64,000 nucleotides of DNA, from the NCBI GenBank assembly GCA_009746045.1, contig RPFO01000027.1, positions 3,103,609 through 3,167,608 on the forward strand, given 5' to 3'. The notes beneath the pieces are model-generated. The model was not told where the DNA came from. It saw only the letters and a program-made list of their open reading frames with translations, and did no database searches. This stretch comes from Mesostigma viride (taxonomy: Eukaryota > Streptophyta > Mesostigmatophyceae > Mesostigmatales > Mesostigmataceae). Shown here one piece after another: positions 20,286 to 30,781 of this stretch. Positions within the stretch are counted from its first letter, which is position 1; each line of letters starts with the position of its first letter. Position numbers and translations under genes: made by a program.

Positions 20286-21655
20286 ATGACGACCCCTAGG
20301 AGCTTACCGGCTCCCAGCCCAACCCTCTCGCCATCGTTCTTGCCCAGCCGCCTGGGCTCGCCAACTCACCGCCAGCAGACCCATCGCCAAGCGCCTCGCC
20401 TGAGCCCAAGAAACCATGCCACGATCGCCACAAATGGAGCAAATTCTTGCCCGGCGACCAAATGTTCACCCTCCTCGAGTGGCAGAAGCTGTCGCCGCAG
20501 GAAGTCGTCGAAGTTCTCATGCAGTTCCTCACACAGGAGCGGAAGCTCTTTGTGGCCTGGAGAGGGGGGACGGCTATCGACTACCGCAACACGTCCTGGC
20601 TCTACACCTGTGACGAATCCCGCCAACGCACGGTTATCTTGACCAGCTACTACCAGAGCAGCTTCCGGGCGACATCACCAGAGCACTTTGCATGGAACGC
20701 ACTCAACGCCCCAGCCCCCGCACAGCCGGCAGCCCCATCGGATTCCTCCCTCTGCAAGGATGACATCCGCACAGTGCTGGAGGAGCACGTGACCTGGCCG
20801 CTGGCCGAGAAGCTGACATCGCTGAACACCACGCTCAACACGGTCGAGGCCCGGGTCTCCAACGTGGAAACCAAGGTCGTCCACTGACAAGCTACAACCA
20901 CAGTTCACGGCGCTACACACCGCGGCGCAGGCTTCTTCGGAAACGCATGCTGCACTTGTCTCCCGCCTTAACCAGCTAGGTGGAGGGCAAGTGCGGCGTG
21001 CTCATGAAGAAGCTTGAGGCCATCACCGCCCACACCGAGGCCCGGCTGGCCACACAGGTCCCAAAGCTAGCGGAGCAGACGGCCACCATTGCCTCCCCGG
21101 CCACCCCGGCAGGATGCTGGTGACCTCCCGCTCTCCTATGCGGACCTGCTGCGGTCAGCGACCGCCTCCACCACCGACGCCACACGCCGAGCTAGAGGAC
21201 CACCGCCAGGCCCAGCAACGGGAGGTCACCGATCGCGCTCGCCGCGAGTGCCGAGTGGTGCTACGTCGCTTCCCCCAGAAGCCAGGTGAGACGTCAACCT
21301 CCCTTGTAGTGACGAGCTCAAGAACCAGCTTCTTACCCTCATGGGCCTGGTAGGTGAGGTAGAACTGCGTGGGTGCCACCGCCTTCCCCACTCACGGGAC
21401 AAGGCGGCCACCCCACCAGTCCTGCTCACCTTCCTCTCCCCTGAGGATAAGCAGCGGTTCCTCTCTCGTCGCAAGCGGTTGCACGACCTCACCTGGACGC
21501 TGGATGACGACCTAACCCCCGCTCAGCAACAGCAGCGACGCGACCTGTGGCCGGAATACCTCCGCCATAAGCAGGACCCCCAGAAGCCCAAGGTGTACTG
21601 GAGGGGCGGGGACCTGATGATCAACCACAAGATGTGGACGCCCCCAGCGGGCTAG
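20286..21655 (+). pseudogene. LINE B ORF1 (L1-like RNA-binding protein), frame broken
   Basis: The N-terminal region is Pro/Ser-rich. A conserved middle is open at 20447-20887, and its end (about residues 110-147 of that frame) has a coiled-coil pattern (L/V at heptad spacing around LTSLNTTLNTVEARV). The C-terminal domain (21341-21655) carries LTFLSPEDKQRF, TLDDDLTPAQQQQRRDLWP and ends KMWTPPAG. In L1-type LINEs such a coiled coil plus RNA-binding domains forms the trimeric ORF1 chaperone. A 4-bp insertion near 20885-20888, compared with copy A (GTCCACAAGC), creates a stop. Further frame changes separate the middle from the C-terminal domain. Confidence 0.7.
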
Positions 21656-22042
21656 AATAGCAATAGCCCTAGCTTGTAACCATTGGAGTCACTGCCACTA
21701 CGGCAGCCATGCCTAGAATGTTTGCCTAGCTGTGCCAACACACCTAGTCACATGCCGCCAACGCACGGTACACAACCAGCCATATAACCTTAGCCTAGTC
21801 CTAGTACAGCCATGCTACGCCCTGGCTATGTTCAGATTACTTGCCCACGCTATACTTGTTTTGCTACGCTTACATGGGTCTTTAGTATTGCACCCACAGT
21901 TTGCCGGATCGTTAGCGTGTCCGTTTAGCTAGCGCGCCTGATTGCGGCTGTGGCATGCCTTTGGCATGAAGGAGACTGGGGGTCTCTGCCCTTTCTCCTG
22001 TAGTGCGCACACAGGGATTAAAAGCACTCCGGTGCTCCGTGA

Positions 22043-22056
22043 CTCCCCAACGGGAG
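22043..22056 (+). other. LINE 3' terminal hairpin of copy B
   Basis: CTCCC-CAAC-GGGAG is enclosed by GTGCTCC/GGAGCAC, and the TTAA tail starts about 7 bp later. Confidence 0.7.
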
Positions 22057-22143
22057 CACGAGTTTAATTAATTAATTAATTAGTCTTTGGGACAGGCTGT
22101 GTGGCCATGGCCTCGGTGTGGGCGGTGATGGCCTCAAGCTTCT

Positions 22144-22858
22144 TCATGAGCACGCCGCACTTGCGCCCTCCACCTGGCGAGAGACAAGTGCAGCATGCGT
22201 TTCCGAAGCCTGCGCCGCGGTGTGTAGCCCCGTGAACTGGGGTTGTAGCTTGTGGACGACCTTGGTTTCCACGTTGGAGACCCGGGCCTCGACCGTGTTG
22301 AGCGTGGTGTTCAGCGATGTCAGCTTCTCGGCCAGCGGCCAGGTCACGTGCTCCTCCAGCACTGCGCGGATGTCATCCTTGCAGAGGGAGGAAGCCGATG
22401 GGGCTGCCGGCTGTGCAGGAGCTGGGGCGTTGAGCGCTCTGCTGATGTCGCCGTAGCTGCGCTGGTAGTAGCTGGTCAAGATAGCCAGGCGTTGGCGGGG
22501 TTCGTCAAAGGTGTAGAGCCAGGACGTGTTGCGGTAGTCGATAGCCGCCCCCCCTCTCGAGAACACAAAGAGCTTCCGTTCCTGTGTGGAGAACTAGTGG
22601 AGAACTTCGACGACACCCTGCGGCGACCTGAGCTCCTGTCACTCGAGGAGGGAGAACCGTCGGTCGCCGGGCAAGAATAGGCTCCATTTGTGGCGATCGT
22701 GGCATGGTTTCTTGGGCTCAGGCGAGGCGCTTGGCGATGGTTGTGCTGGCGGTGGGTTGGCGAGCCCAGGCGGCTGGGCAAGAACGATGGCGAGAGGGTT
22801 GGGCTGGGAGCCGGTAAGCTCCTTTTCCAAACCCCGTTATGCTTTTGGGGTCGTCATA
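22144..22858 (-). pseudogene. ORF1 N-terminal half of LINE copy A
   Basis: Two overlapping minus frames (22476-22858 and 22144-22566) match copy B and give the uninterrupted junction KVVHKLQPQF where B has a 4-bp insertion. A separate frame change lies near 22560. The protein is cut at 22094 by the B insertion and resumes at 20104. Confidence 0.65.
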
Positions 22859-23032
22859 GCTGCTTGTCACGTGATAACTTTGGCAATACTGCGTTTCAGC
22901 CGTAACCGATTATACTGGCGTGTACGTCTGAATAAAGCGCATCGAATGCAAGTGGTCTGACCGAATTTGGGGCTCAGACGCAAAAGATCTGAGCTCCGCC
23001 GTCAGCCATACCGCCGTCAGCCATTTTCGTTG

Positions 23033-23713
23033 GCAGCAATGGTAGATGAGGCGCGGTAGTGTAGCGGCTAAGAGGAAATGCATGGCAGTTGCGGCTGGAG
23101 CCATGTCGGTCCAGTCGTGATCGTCGACCTTGAAAGGTTGGGGCCGGAAGCGCGGTTCAGTTGGGCGTGGTTCTGCTGGGCGACTGCGTTTAGGATCTGG
23201 CGATGCCGAGGGCTGGCGAGGCCGGCGCAGGAGCCGGGTGCACTACTAACGCTTGAGTAGTGGTCTCACTGCTTGGCAGGCCGGGCGTAGTTGTAGTACC
23301 ATCATCCATGCAGACTAGACTCGCCCTGCAGCTTTGTGTATATCTCTGCTGGGATGTTGCTGAATCAGTCTGCTACAGGCAGCTATTTCTATTTGAGTGA
23401 GATAACTATTTATTTCAAGCTTATTGTCTATTGTTGAGTAAATCGTCGGATGTTAGCTTATACATGGTTTTAAGAGTTTGTCATACAGAGAGATGCTATT
23501 CTATTGGGGTAGTAGTATTAACATTATAAGTTTAATGTAGTAAACTAGCACGTAACTGCGTCACAGACGTGAGCACAAATGACAAATGTTTGGGTGGTGA
23601 AATGGGGTGACTATATGTTGTCTCACATAATCAAGCGATCACCTCTGGTAGTGCGATTGTAAGCGCCACACGCCCCGACTTGCTATTAATCAGTTAATTA
23701 ATTAGTGAACTAA
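23033..23713. other. Intergenic, nothing identified
   Basis: No supported ORF, RNA gene or repeat is seen apart from a short TTAATTAATTAG at about 23695-23706. Confidence 0.4.
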
Positions 23714-26011
23714 TTATTCACTGAAAGGACCAATGATGTTGGTGTAAAGGGCATCACATACCCAGGGATTGACAAAGCCCCCTGAGCGCGACGTTTCCAG
23801 CGCATCAGTAAAAGCCCGTGCGTACTCGGCTTTCCCATGGCGGAATGGCACCCTTGTGAGAGTGCCATACGCGCCGCCAGTCAAGAGTTCCCTTTCTTGG
23901 TGCACCTCGAGTGTTTGGGTCAGCACCAGGTGCAGGCGTCGTCCACAATCCCCTGTCAGAGGGCGCTTACTACAATCCGGATCGCTACAAATCTGTTCGG
24001 TTGTTATCCTCAATATCCAGTCCGGCCTGGACTGTGCCACCTCCTTTGGAAGCATTCCGTTTTCGCTCACAGCCCGTTCAGTATCCCTCCCCAACCCCGT
24101 GTCGGATGCTTGAACGTCATCGCTCAATGCTGGTTTCTCGTTCGCGCCCCCGCCAGGCTGTACCAGGCACTCCAAACGGCACGCCGAATCCGGCTCCGTT
24201 CGACCTTGATGCCCCCTCGGTGGGACAACGTGCTGGACCGACGGCGGCGCCAAGGAGGCAGGTCGCGGAGTTGGGTCACTATGGGGAATTGGGTCACTAT
24301 GCGGATGGCTTGACAGCGGCCTCTGAGCAGCGACGGAGCCACGGCGATCTGTGGGGAGTAACATCATCGCATCAGTGCTTCGGACATGATTGCCAGTGAA
24401 GCCTGCCAGGCCATGGACTACGGCTTCGTAAGGCCAGGGGGTTGGATTGTGAGAATGGTGGAGGGCGTCATTCGCCTGCGCCTGCACCCATGCTCATGCC
24501 CGCGCTTGTGCTTGCATCTGCGCCCATGTCTGAGCCTGCACCCATGCTTGCACTTGTGGGTGGACCGTTGGTTCCTCGGGCGCCTGGGCATCCCCTCGCG
24601 CTTCTGCTTGCGCCCGCGTCTGCGTGTTCACCTGCGCCCATGCCTGTGCCTGTGCCTGTGCGTGTACATGCACCTGCGCCCATGCCTGCGCCCATGCCTG
24701 TGCGTGTGGCCAGCGTGCTGGGGCTTCTGGCTGTAGCTGTGGCTGCAGCGGTGGCGGCTGAGTCTGGGGTTCTGTTGGCGCCTGCGCCTGCGCTTGGGAT
24801 TCTGCATCTGCCTTGGGTTTCTGGCAGTCTGCCTGCGTCTGTGGCTCCTGCGGCAGCGGCGGCGGCTCTGCTTTATGCGGTTCGGCTCGATCTAATTCTG
24901 CCGTCTGAGGTTCTGCTTCATCCAGTTGTGCAGAAGTCCTCCACCGAGGTATCCGAATGGGGGGCGGGGGCAGTAGCAGCCGATGAGGCAGGGGCCGTAA
25001 TCGCGGCAGCGGCATTAATTCTGGCGGCGTGTCGAGCGGTACGCTTGGCTGTGGCTGTACCAGCTGTGACATCTGCGGGGGCTCATTCTGCTGCGCTGGT
25101 TCTGGCTCTTGCTCTAGCGCAGCTTGCAACAACAGTGCCTGTGTTCGAGCCCGCAGCTCTGCTGCCGGGGAGAGGCGGTGGCATGGCGCATACGGCACTT
25201 GTGGGTTTGCCTCCAGGAGTGCCTGACTCTCGGCTTGCAGCTGGGCCTGAGGCTGTGACCATGGCCATGGCTGTGGCGCTGGCTCTGGCTGTAACTGCGG
25301 CACTAGCGATGGTTGCGCCGTTTGCTCCGCGGGCACTTGCGGCGTCTCGTCACCCCCCCCAGTGGTTGCCTGCCTGCGCTAGGACCGACGGAACTGCCGT
25401 TGGTGCTTGAGCTTCCACCGACAGCAGTAGCATCGATGCTTGAGCCTCCACCGACGGCAGAACCTGGCTCTGCTGCTGGGGCCAGGGAGCCGCCGCAGCT
25501 GCCTCCAACGGCCCCGCTGGCAACTGTGTGGGTAGTAGTGCTGGCAACGCACCTCCCGCCATCGCCATCGCCTGCATATGTGCCTGCGATGGTGTCTGGC
25601 CATGCATACTGATCTGGCCTGGCCAAGATGCTGGCCGTGATGGCGCGTCGGCCCGTTGTGGCTGCTCCGCTGGTTCACGAATGCCGGCCTGCACCTGTGT
25701 GGGCAAGGCTGGCTGCATCCATGGCGGTGCCTGCCCGATGTGTTGTCCGTGGGGCGTGCATGGCGGCGGTGCCTGCGGCTGCAAGGGCACCTGCCCCGCT
25801 GGCTGCTGCATGCCTGCGTGCGAATACCCCTCAGGCGGACCGGTTGCCTGCTGGTGGGCGCCCGCTGGATGCGATTCCAAGGCCGTCTCCCACTCTCCCA
25901 AAGGCTGGGGTGCTGGCTGGGGAGGCGCGCGGGCGTGCGCTGGCAGCTGTACCGCCGAGGGCGCCTCCAGTGGGTCCCACAAGACTTGCCGCAGTTTGTC
26001 CTGCGAATATA
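23714..26011 (-). pseudogene. Gln/Ala/Pro-rich paralogue, copy 3 (frames broken)
   Basis: Three successive minus-strand frames (25350-26018, 24494-25336, 23714-24487) appear to be parts of one gene. A possible acceptor (TATATTCGCAG) precedes DKLRQVLWDPLEAP at about 26002. The first part shares blocks such as QAPPPCTPHGQHIGQAPPWM and LPTQLPAGP with copy 1 (28233-29345). The second has (QAQAW)-type repeats like copy 2. The third part, about 257 residues, is not recognised. Frame changes between parts suggest decay or missed introns. The function is unknown. Confidence 0.45.
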
Positions 26012-26048
26012 GGACCATGGTGGCAATGCGGTCAGGAGTGAATATAGA

Positions 26049-26287
26049 CTACCAAATAAGGTTATTAACAGCGTGTTGTGTACATCATTATGTGGCTACT
26101 AAATAAGGTTATTCATAGCGTGTTGTGTACATCATTATGTGGCTACTAAATAAGGTTATTAACAGCGTGTTGTGTACATCATTATGTGGCTACTAAATAA
26201 GGTTATCAACAGCGTGTTGTGTACATCATTATGTGGCTACTAAATTAGGTTATTAATGGCGTGTTGTGTACATCATTATGTGGCTAC
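26049..26287. repeat. 47-bp tandem repeat, ~5 copies
   Basis: The unit begins CTACTAAATAAGGTTATTAA and ends CATTATGTGG. The copies differ at a few positions. Confidence 0.85.
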
Positions 26288-26863
26288 TCTGTAGATGACA
26301 GGCACAAACTTTTGTCTGAGTTTAACCCTGACATTAACAACATGGGACAGCAGGCGTGTGCTGTTACATCCTTGGGGCGCACGAGGCAGGTGAATAGAAC
26401 CTGTCGCGACCAGAACTACTCAGATGCACCCTCCCTCACGTATACATGGGGTGTTAGCAAGGGAGGACTTATATCTATTCTACCTTGCCGTTGGCATCAC
26501 TCCACTGCGTTGGGCAGCATCCTCGTCAAGTCAAGTCAAGTTCAGTAGCGCTTCTTGTTTCTGCGATTTATCTACTATAGTTGATTAGTCTTCTCAGGTT
26601 ACCCGCATTCCTCGTTTAGTTGTAATCCCAACGGTGACTTTCGCTGCCACCCGCGTGCCTTGCTTGGTTATAATCGCAGTGCCTACACCGTGCCTGTCTC
26701 TGCCCCTGGCGCTGCCACCCCAATAAGTGCGCTCTCAGGCCCATACGCCACTGCCAAGGATGCTTATGCAGATAGTAGCACTAATAGCATGTTTGTTGTG
26801 GAAGCATTCTGATAATAGATGGTACCAATTCAGGGGAATGGTACCTATTCTGGATACTATCAC
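26288..26863. other. Intergenic or intronic, nothing identified
   Basis: There are only short frames without motifs. This stretch lies downstream of the exon below and may be part of the same transcription unit. Confidence 0.35.
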
Positions 26864-27058
26864 TCAGAGCACAACGAACCTGAACATTTGGATGCCCCAG
26901 AAACAAAACTGAATCCACGGATGCCCAAGAAACCTGAACACATGGATTCCCCAGGAACGAACCTGAACGTAGGGATGCCCAAGAAACCCGGCAACGCATC
27001 GCTCCACCAGCCGGGGGCCCAGCACGGTCACCAAGTTCCCGTACGTGAGGGGGACCGC
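26864..27058 (-). CDS. Candidate second exon of Q/A-rich gene copy 1
   Basis: On the minus strand an acceptor (GGCAACAG) precedes the codons AVPLTYGNLVTVLGPRLVER. The same position in copy 2 (30748) reads GLPCTYDNLVAHLDPLAVTR. Joined in phase 0 to the donor at 28233 this gives ...FMEQ-AVPLTYGNLV. The lower boundary is uncertain because the frame runs into four degenerate ~30-bp repeats (26870-26995). The fold is not recognised. Confidence 0.45.
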   Translation of the reverse strand, partial: AVPLTYGNLVTVLGPRLVERCVAGFLGHPYVQVRSWGIHVFRFLGHPWIQFCFWGIQMFRFVVL

Positions 27059-27212
27059 CTGTTGCCAGCATAAAGACCGCGGAAAGCCGTAAACAATATT
27101 AGTTGAACCGAGCACGGTGTGAAGTAATGTTAGTGCGTTAATTGGAATGAGTAATAAATTGATTGATAAATGGTATGAAGCAATATCAATGTGTTAATTG
27201 ATTGCTTAACTA

Positions 27213-27445
27213 CAGTCATTCACGCCTTAAGTTGGGTTCGAGGTTTTTGAGGGGGCAACCCAACTTAAGGCGTGAACCCAACTTACGGCGTGAATGACTC
27301 TACTAAATTCTACTAATTTGAACTATAAAGATAATCAAACATACTATTCTGAACTACTTTGAACTTAGAATGCCGAAATCCTATTCGACCCAACTTAAGG
27401 CGTGAACACAACTTGAGACAACCCAACTTAAGGCGTGAATGACTG
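27213..27445. mobile_element. 233-bp MITE with CAGTCATTCACGCC ends, TA-flanked
   Basis: The TIR of ~26 bp, starting CAGTCATTCACGCCTTAAGT, is inverted at the right end, with TA on both sides. This fits a Tc1/mariner-type target duplication. The left half is itself a palindrome (27213-27293). A second copy lies at 61136-61333 in inverted orientation internally. Confidence 0.65.
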
Positions 27446-27565
27446 TAATGGCATGAAGCCATAAGAATTTCTTGTTTCCAAACATCACTGCAAGTAAAGT
27501 ACACACAGCAAGTAATGTACGATCCGTGTTTTGGTGTTATATTGGACATGGTCCACGGTAATGAT

Positions 27566-27664
27566 GCGCCAAATGGTACACAGTTAAGTACATGATAAGC
27601 GCCAAATGGTACACAGTAAAGTACATGATATGCGCCAAATGGTACACAGTTAAGTACATGATAT
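27566..27664. repeat. 33-bp tandem repeat, 3 copies
   Basis: The unit contains GCGCCAAATGGTACACAGT. Confidence 0.85.
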
Positions 27665-27866
27665 CGTATGCTGATGGTTTAAGTCAGCAGCATACCCCGC
27701 CCCCAAAGAAGACGAAGTAAATATGGACCCCCCCAATAAATGCGAGCCAGGTACACCAGCAGGTGCTTTACCGGGAAGGCATCCCCTTAGCCATTAGGGT
27801 CAATTGACTACTTAAATAATTAATTAATCACCTTAGCCATTACTTAGGGCGTTCAAAATGTGTTAT

Positions 27867-28081
27867 ATAACCTTACAGTATTAAGAGAGGTATGGGTAAG
27901 AACAGGAATTGACATAACCTTACAGAATGAAGATTGGCATGGGTACGAACAGGAATTTATAGAAAGGAATCAATATAACATTACAGTATTAAGAGAGGTA
28001 TGGGTACAGACAGGAATTTATAGAAAGGAATGAATATAACATTACAGTATTAAGAGAGGCATGGGTACGAACAGGAATTAA
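27867..28081. repeat. ~55-65-bp degenerate tandem repeat, 4 copies
   Basis: The unit contains TTACAGTATTAAGAGAGG, ATGGGTA and GAACAGGAATT. Confidence 0.8.
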
Positions 28082-28232
28082 TTAAGAAGCAGGTACCAAA
28101 GAAGAAGCGGCTACCAATAGATTCTCTGTGTGCGATCCGGGGAAGGGGGCATGGTCTGGGGAAGGGGGTTCGATCAACTGTCAAGGTATGAAGTTGTCTC
28201 ACTTAAAGTGGTGGGGGAGTGGCCGCCCTTAC

Positions 28233-29345
28233 CTGCTCCATAAAGCCCTGCATCAACGACACCATCTCCTCATCACGCGCCAGCACCACGCACTCCAGCA
28301 CATAGTTCCAGAACATGATGAGGACAGCACTCGGCCACCGCAGGGGCTGGGCCCAAAACAGCGGCCCCTGTGCCGGTTGGGCTGTGCCCAGATAGACCAA
28401 AATTTCCCCCTGATGTTGCTGTGGATTCCCTTCCCGACAAGGTTTCGGCGTCCCCTCCAGAGCATGGGGTGCTTGGCCGCCCGGAGCGGGCGGTGGAGCA
28501 CCCGTGTGAGCCTGATGCTTGGGCCCAATACCCACATAGGGTGCCTCATGTGGCGCATTGGTTTCGCCGTTACTATAGAAAATGTAGCGGGGATCATTAT
28601 CGGCGTTGATCCCGGTACCGGTCCCCGCTGGCAACTGTGTGGGTAGTAATTCTGGCAACGCAGCGCCCGCCATCGCCATCGCCATCGCCATCGCCTGCGC
28701 ATGAGATGGTGTCTGGTCGTGAATGCCGATCTGGCCTGGCCATGATGGCGCGTCGGCTGCCTGTGGCTGCCCCGCAGGTTTGGGTCCGTGAACGCCAGCC
28801 TGCACCTGTGTGGGTAGCAATGCTGGCTGCCCCGCTGGCTCACGAATGCCCACCTGCACCTGTGCGGGTAAGGCTGGCTGCATCCGCGGCGTTGCCTGCC
28901 CAATGTGCTGTCCATGGGGCGTGCATGGCGGCGGTGACTGCTCGATGTGCTGTCCGCGGGGTGTGCATGGCGGCGGTGCCTGTGGATGCGAGGGCCCCGG
29001 CCTTGCTGGCTGCTGCGTGCCTGCGTGCGAATGCGCCTCAGGTGGAGCGCTTGCCTGCTGGTGGGCGCCCGCAGTATACGCTACCGTGGCCTTCTGTGGA
29101 TGCGAGGGCACCTGCCCCGCTGGCTGCATGCCTGCCTCGGGCAGCTCCTCTCGCTGGGGTTGTCGCAGGGCTTGCTCCTGTGCCTGTGCCTGAGCCTGCG
29201 CCTGCGCCTGCGGGTGTTGCTGCGTGCCATTTGGTGGCCCCATTGCGGCCGGCTGGCGTGGTGGCTGGGCTTGGGCTTGGGCTTGGGCTTGCGGCAGCGA
29301 GACGGAGGGCGCCCCGCTTCCCTGCGCCGACGGGATCGGGTGCAA
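28233..29345 (-). CDS. Gln/Ala/Pro-rich protein, copy 1, first coding exon
   Basis: There are 371 codons from ATG at 29345 to a GT donor at 28232 (GAGCAG|GTAAGG), leaving phase 0. The N-terminal two thirds are low-complexity (QAQAQAQ, PPPCTPHGQH, AMAMAMAM) and probably disordered. The last ~50 residues look ordered: LRWPSAVLIMFWNYVLECVV...EEMVSLMQGFMEQ. This matches the end of copy 2 ([19 protein letters not shown]...WFAEQ). The product is unknown. Support comes from the paralogy, the shared splice phase and the shared GAT/GAG tract upstream. The start codon is the first ATG after that tract. Confidence 0.55.
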
Positions 29346-29366
29346 GTGGGTCTGCCCACAAAGGCA

Positions 29367-29368
<2 letters not shown>

Positions 29369-29439
<71 letters not shown>

Positions 29440-29468
29440 GGAGGAGGAGGAGGAGGAGGAGGAGGACG
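29369..29468. repeat. (GAT)n(GAG)n tract upstream of copy 1
   Basis: There are about 23 GAT units followed by ~10 GAG units. The same order occurs at 38330-38541, also just upstream of the paralogue's start. Confidence 0.9.
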
Positions 29469-30288
29469 ATGACACGGATGATGGACACATGCGGTGATGG
29501 GCTAGCACACATTGTTAGAAAGTGATTGGATGTTTAGCCAAAGGAAACGCGAGGCCAAAGCTTCTTCCCATGCAGCAGAACAGAGAAAAAGCTACGATGT
29601 AATCAAGGCCCGCTCACAGCGAGCATAAGGACATCCAAAGCTCCTTCCCATGCATCCCAAAATATTAGCCAGGGTCTATTCAAGGGTATCACAGCTTGAT
29701 GAGCACCGCGCGGTCATGCAGTGCGTTGATGGGACAATTTCGTCAGCTCTCGAACATTAGCACGTGTCTACCTTGTGTATACCAAAGCAGTTTCGCGCGT
29801 GCTGTCGATAGTAGATCAATGCACTTTGTGCTACTATGCATAGCACAGGGGCATCTCTACATCTTTGCTGCGCATCAGTCCTGACATTCCAACCTACCAA
29901 AGGGTCCCAGGAGCACTCTCCCGCCCCACCCCTAAGCCGTGCTGCTCATTAGAATAGAATGCTACCTGCGTGTATGTGCGTGTTTGCTTATGTGTGTATG
30001 TGTGTGGGGGCGAACAAATGGGTACCACTTCCATTGCTTGCCTATCCTAGGGAACGCGATCTATTCGTTATTAGCCAGAATGGGGCTTTCGATGTAATAC
30101 AAACGGGGTACCACTTCCGAGTGCCAGCCTAGTCGTGACGTCATCATAGATTCTCCTAACGATTACCTTGGACAACTAGCGCCGATCGACACAGACTGTG
30201 GCTTCGCAAGGCAACCCCCAAGAGTGGTTAAACAGTATTCTAACAGTAGTAGACTAGTAATAGATAAGAAAGACCGTCGATACTCATC
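29469..30288. other. Intergenic, nothing identified
   Basis: No supported gene is seen. A dispersed-repeat copy (GGCTTCGCAAGGCAACCCCC) is at about 30200-30220. Confidence 0.4.
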
Positions 30289-30477
30289 TTTGTAGGATCT
30301 ACTAAAACCAGTACCCCGTGACCACCTTTGTAGGGTCCGCTCACGCTTGCGCCCCGTGACCACCTTTGTAGGATCTACTAAAACTAGTGCCCCGTGACCA
30401 CCTCTGTAGGATCTACTAAAACTAGTACCCCGTGACCATTTTTGTAGGATCAGCTTATACAAGTACACCGTGACGAT
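30289..30477. repeat. 38-bp tandem repeat, 5 copies
   Basis: The unit runs TTTGTAGGATCTACTAAAAC ... CCCCGTGACCACC, with moderate divergence. Confidence 0.85.
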
Positions 30478-30559
30478 TGCTTGGCGACTGCAACCCCAAA
30501 AGAACGGCTGGCTTCTGCTTCGCATCAAACGACAGAAGTATACTACATATCAATATTGA

Positions 30560-30748
30560 TGTCATGAGTATCTTGGTCACTGCCTGGGAGCCCTGCTTGC
30601 TGATCACTGTAGCGCCAACGTGCGGTTGCCCAAGGATCGCATCGCAACAGACCTGCGCGCTGGTCTCCCTCAGAAACGGGATCAAGTGGCGCGTGACCGC
30701 GAGCGGGTCCAGGTGTGCCACCAAATTGTCGTACGTGCAGGGCAACCC
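30560..30748 (-). CDS. Candidate second exon of Q/A-rich gene copy 2
   Basis: An acceptor (CCGACGACAG) is followed in phase 0 by GLPCTYDNLVAHLDPLAVTR, then HLIPFLRETSAQVCCDAILG. It is homologous to the exon at 27058 of copy 1. If spliced to the donor at 35121, the ~4.4-kb intron would contain the 35-bp array and several other satellites. The lower end is not defined. Confidence 0.45.
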
Positions 30749-30781
30749 CTGTCGTCGGAAACCAAGGGAGTAAAATTTCAA

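Larger units (their letters stand above)
20115..22083 (+). mobile_element. Complete ORF1-only LINE B (1,969 bp)
   Basis: B is bounded by a perfect 10-bp duplication, so both ends are known. It starts GAAAATGGCTGACGGCGGTA with a duplicated ATGGCTGACGGCGG motif and a TATAAT box region. ORF1 (from 20286), a ~400-bp 3' UTR, the terminal hairpin (22043-22056) and a (TTAA)n tail follow. There is no reverse transcriptase, so it must have been moved in trans. The layout parallels mammalian HAL1, an ORF1-only L1 derivative. It inserted in the opposite direction into copy A. Confidence 0.85.
6623..23032 (-). mobile_element. ORF1-type LINE copy A, host of three nested insertions
   Basis: Once the insertions are ignored this is a ~2-kb minus-strand LINE. 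It has a 5' UTR (23032-22860), ORF1 N-terminal half (22858-22094), ORF1 middle (20104-19966) and ORF1 C-terminal domain (9260-8780). The 3' UTR (7048-6660), hairpin and tail (6640-6623) follow. It is interrupted by the ORF1-only LINE B (20115-22083), the fold-back element (9266-19960) and an unidentified insert (about 7049-8779). Continuity is proven by comparison with copy B, which carries the uninterrupted sequence. No reverse transcriptase is present. No clear target duplication is seen at the outer ends. Confidence 0.8.

Noticed and set aside
23045-23125. tRNA-like A-box (GGTAGTGTAGCGGCTAAG)
   Set aside because: No matching B-box (GTTCRANNC) or acceptor stem could be found.
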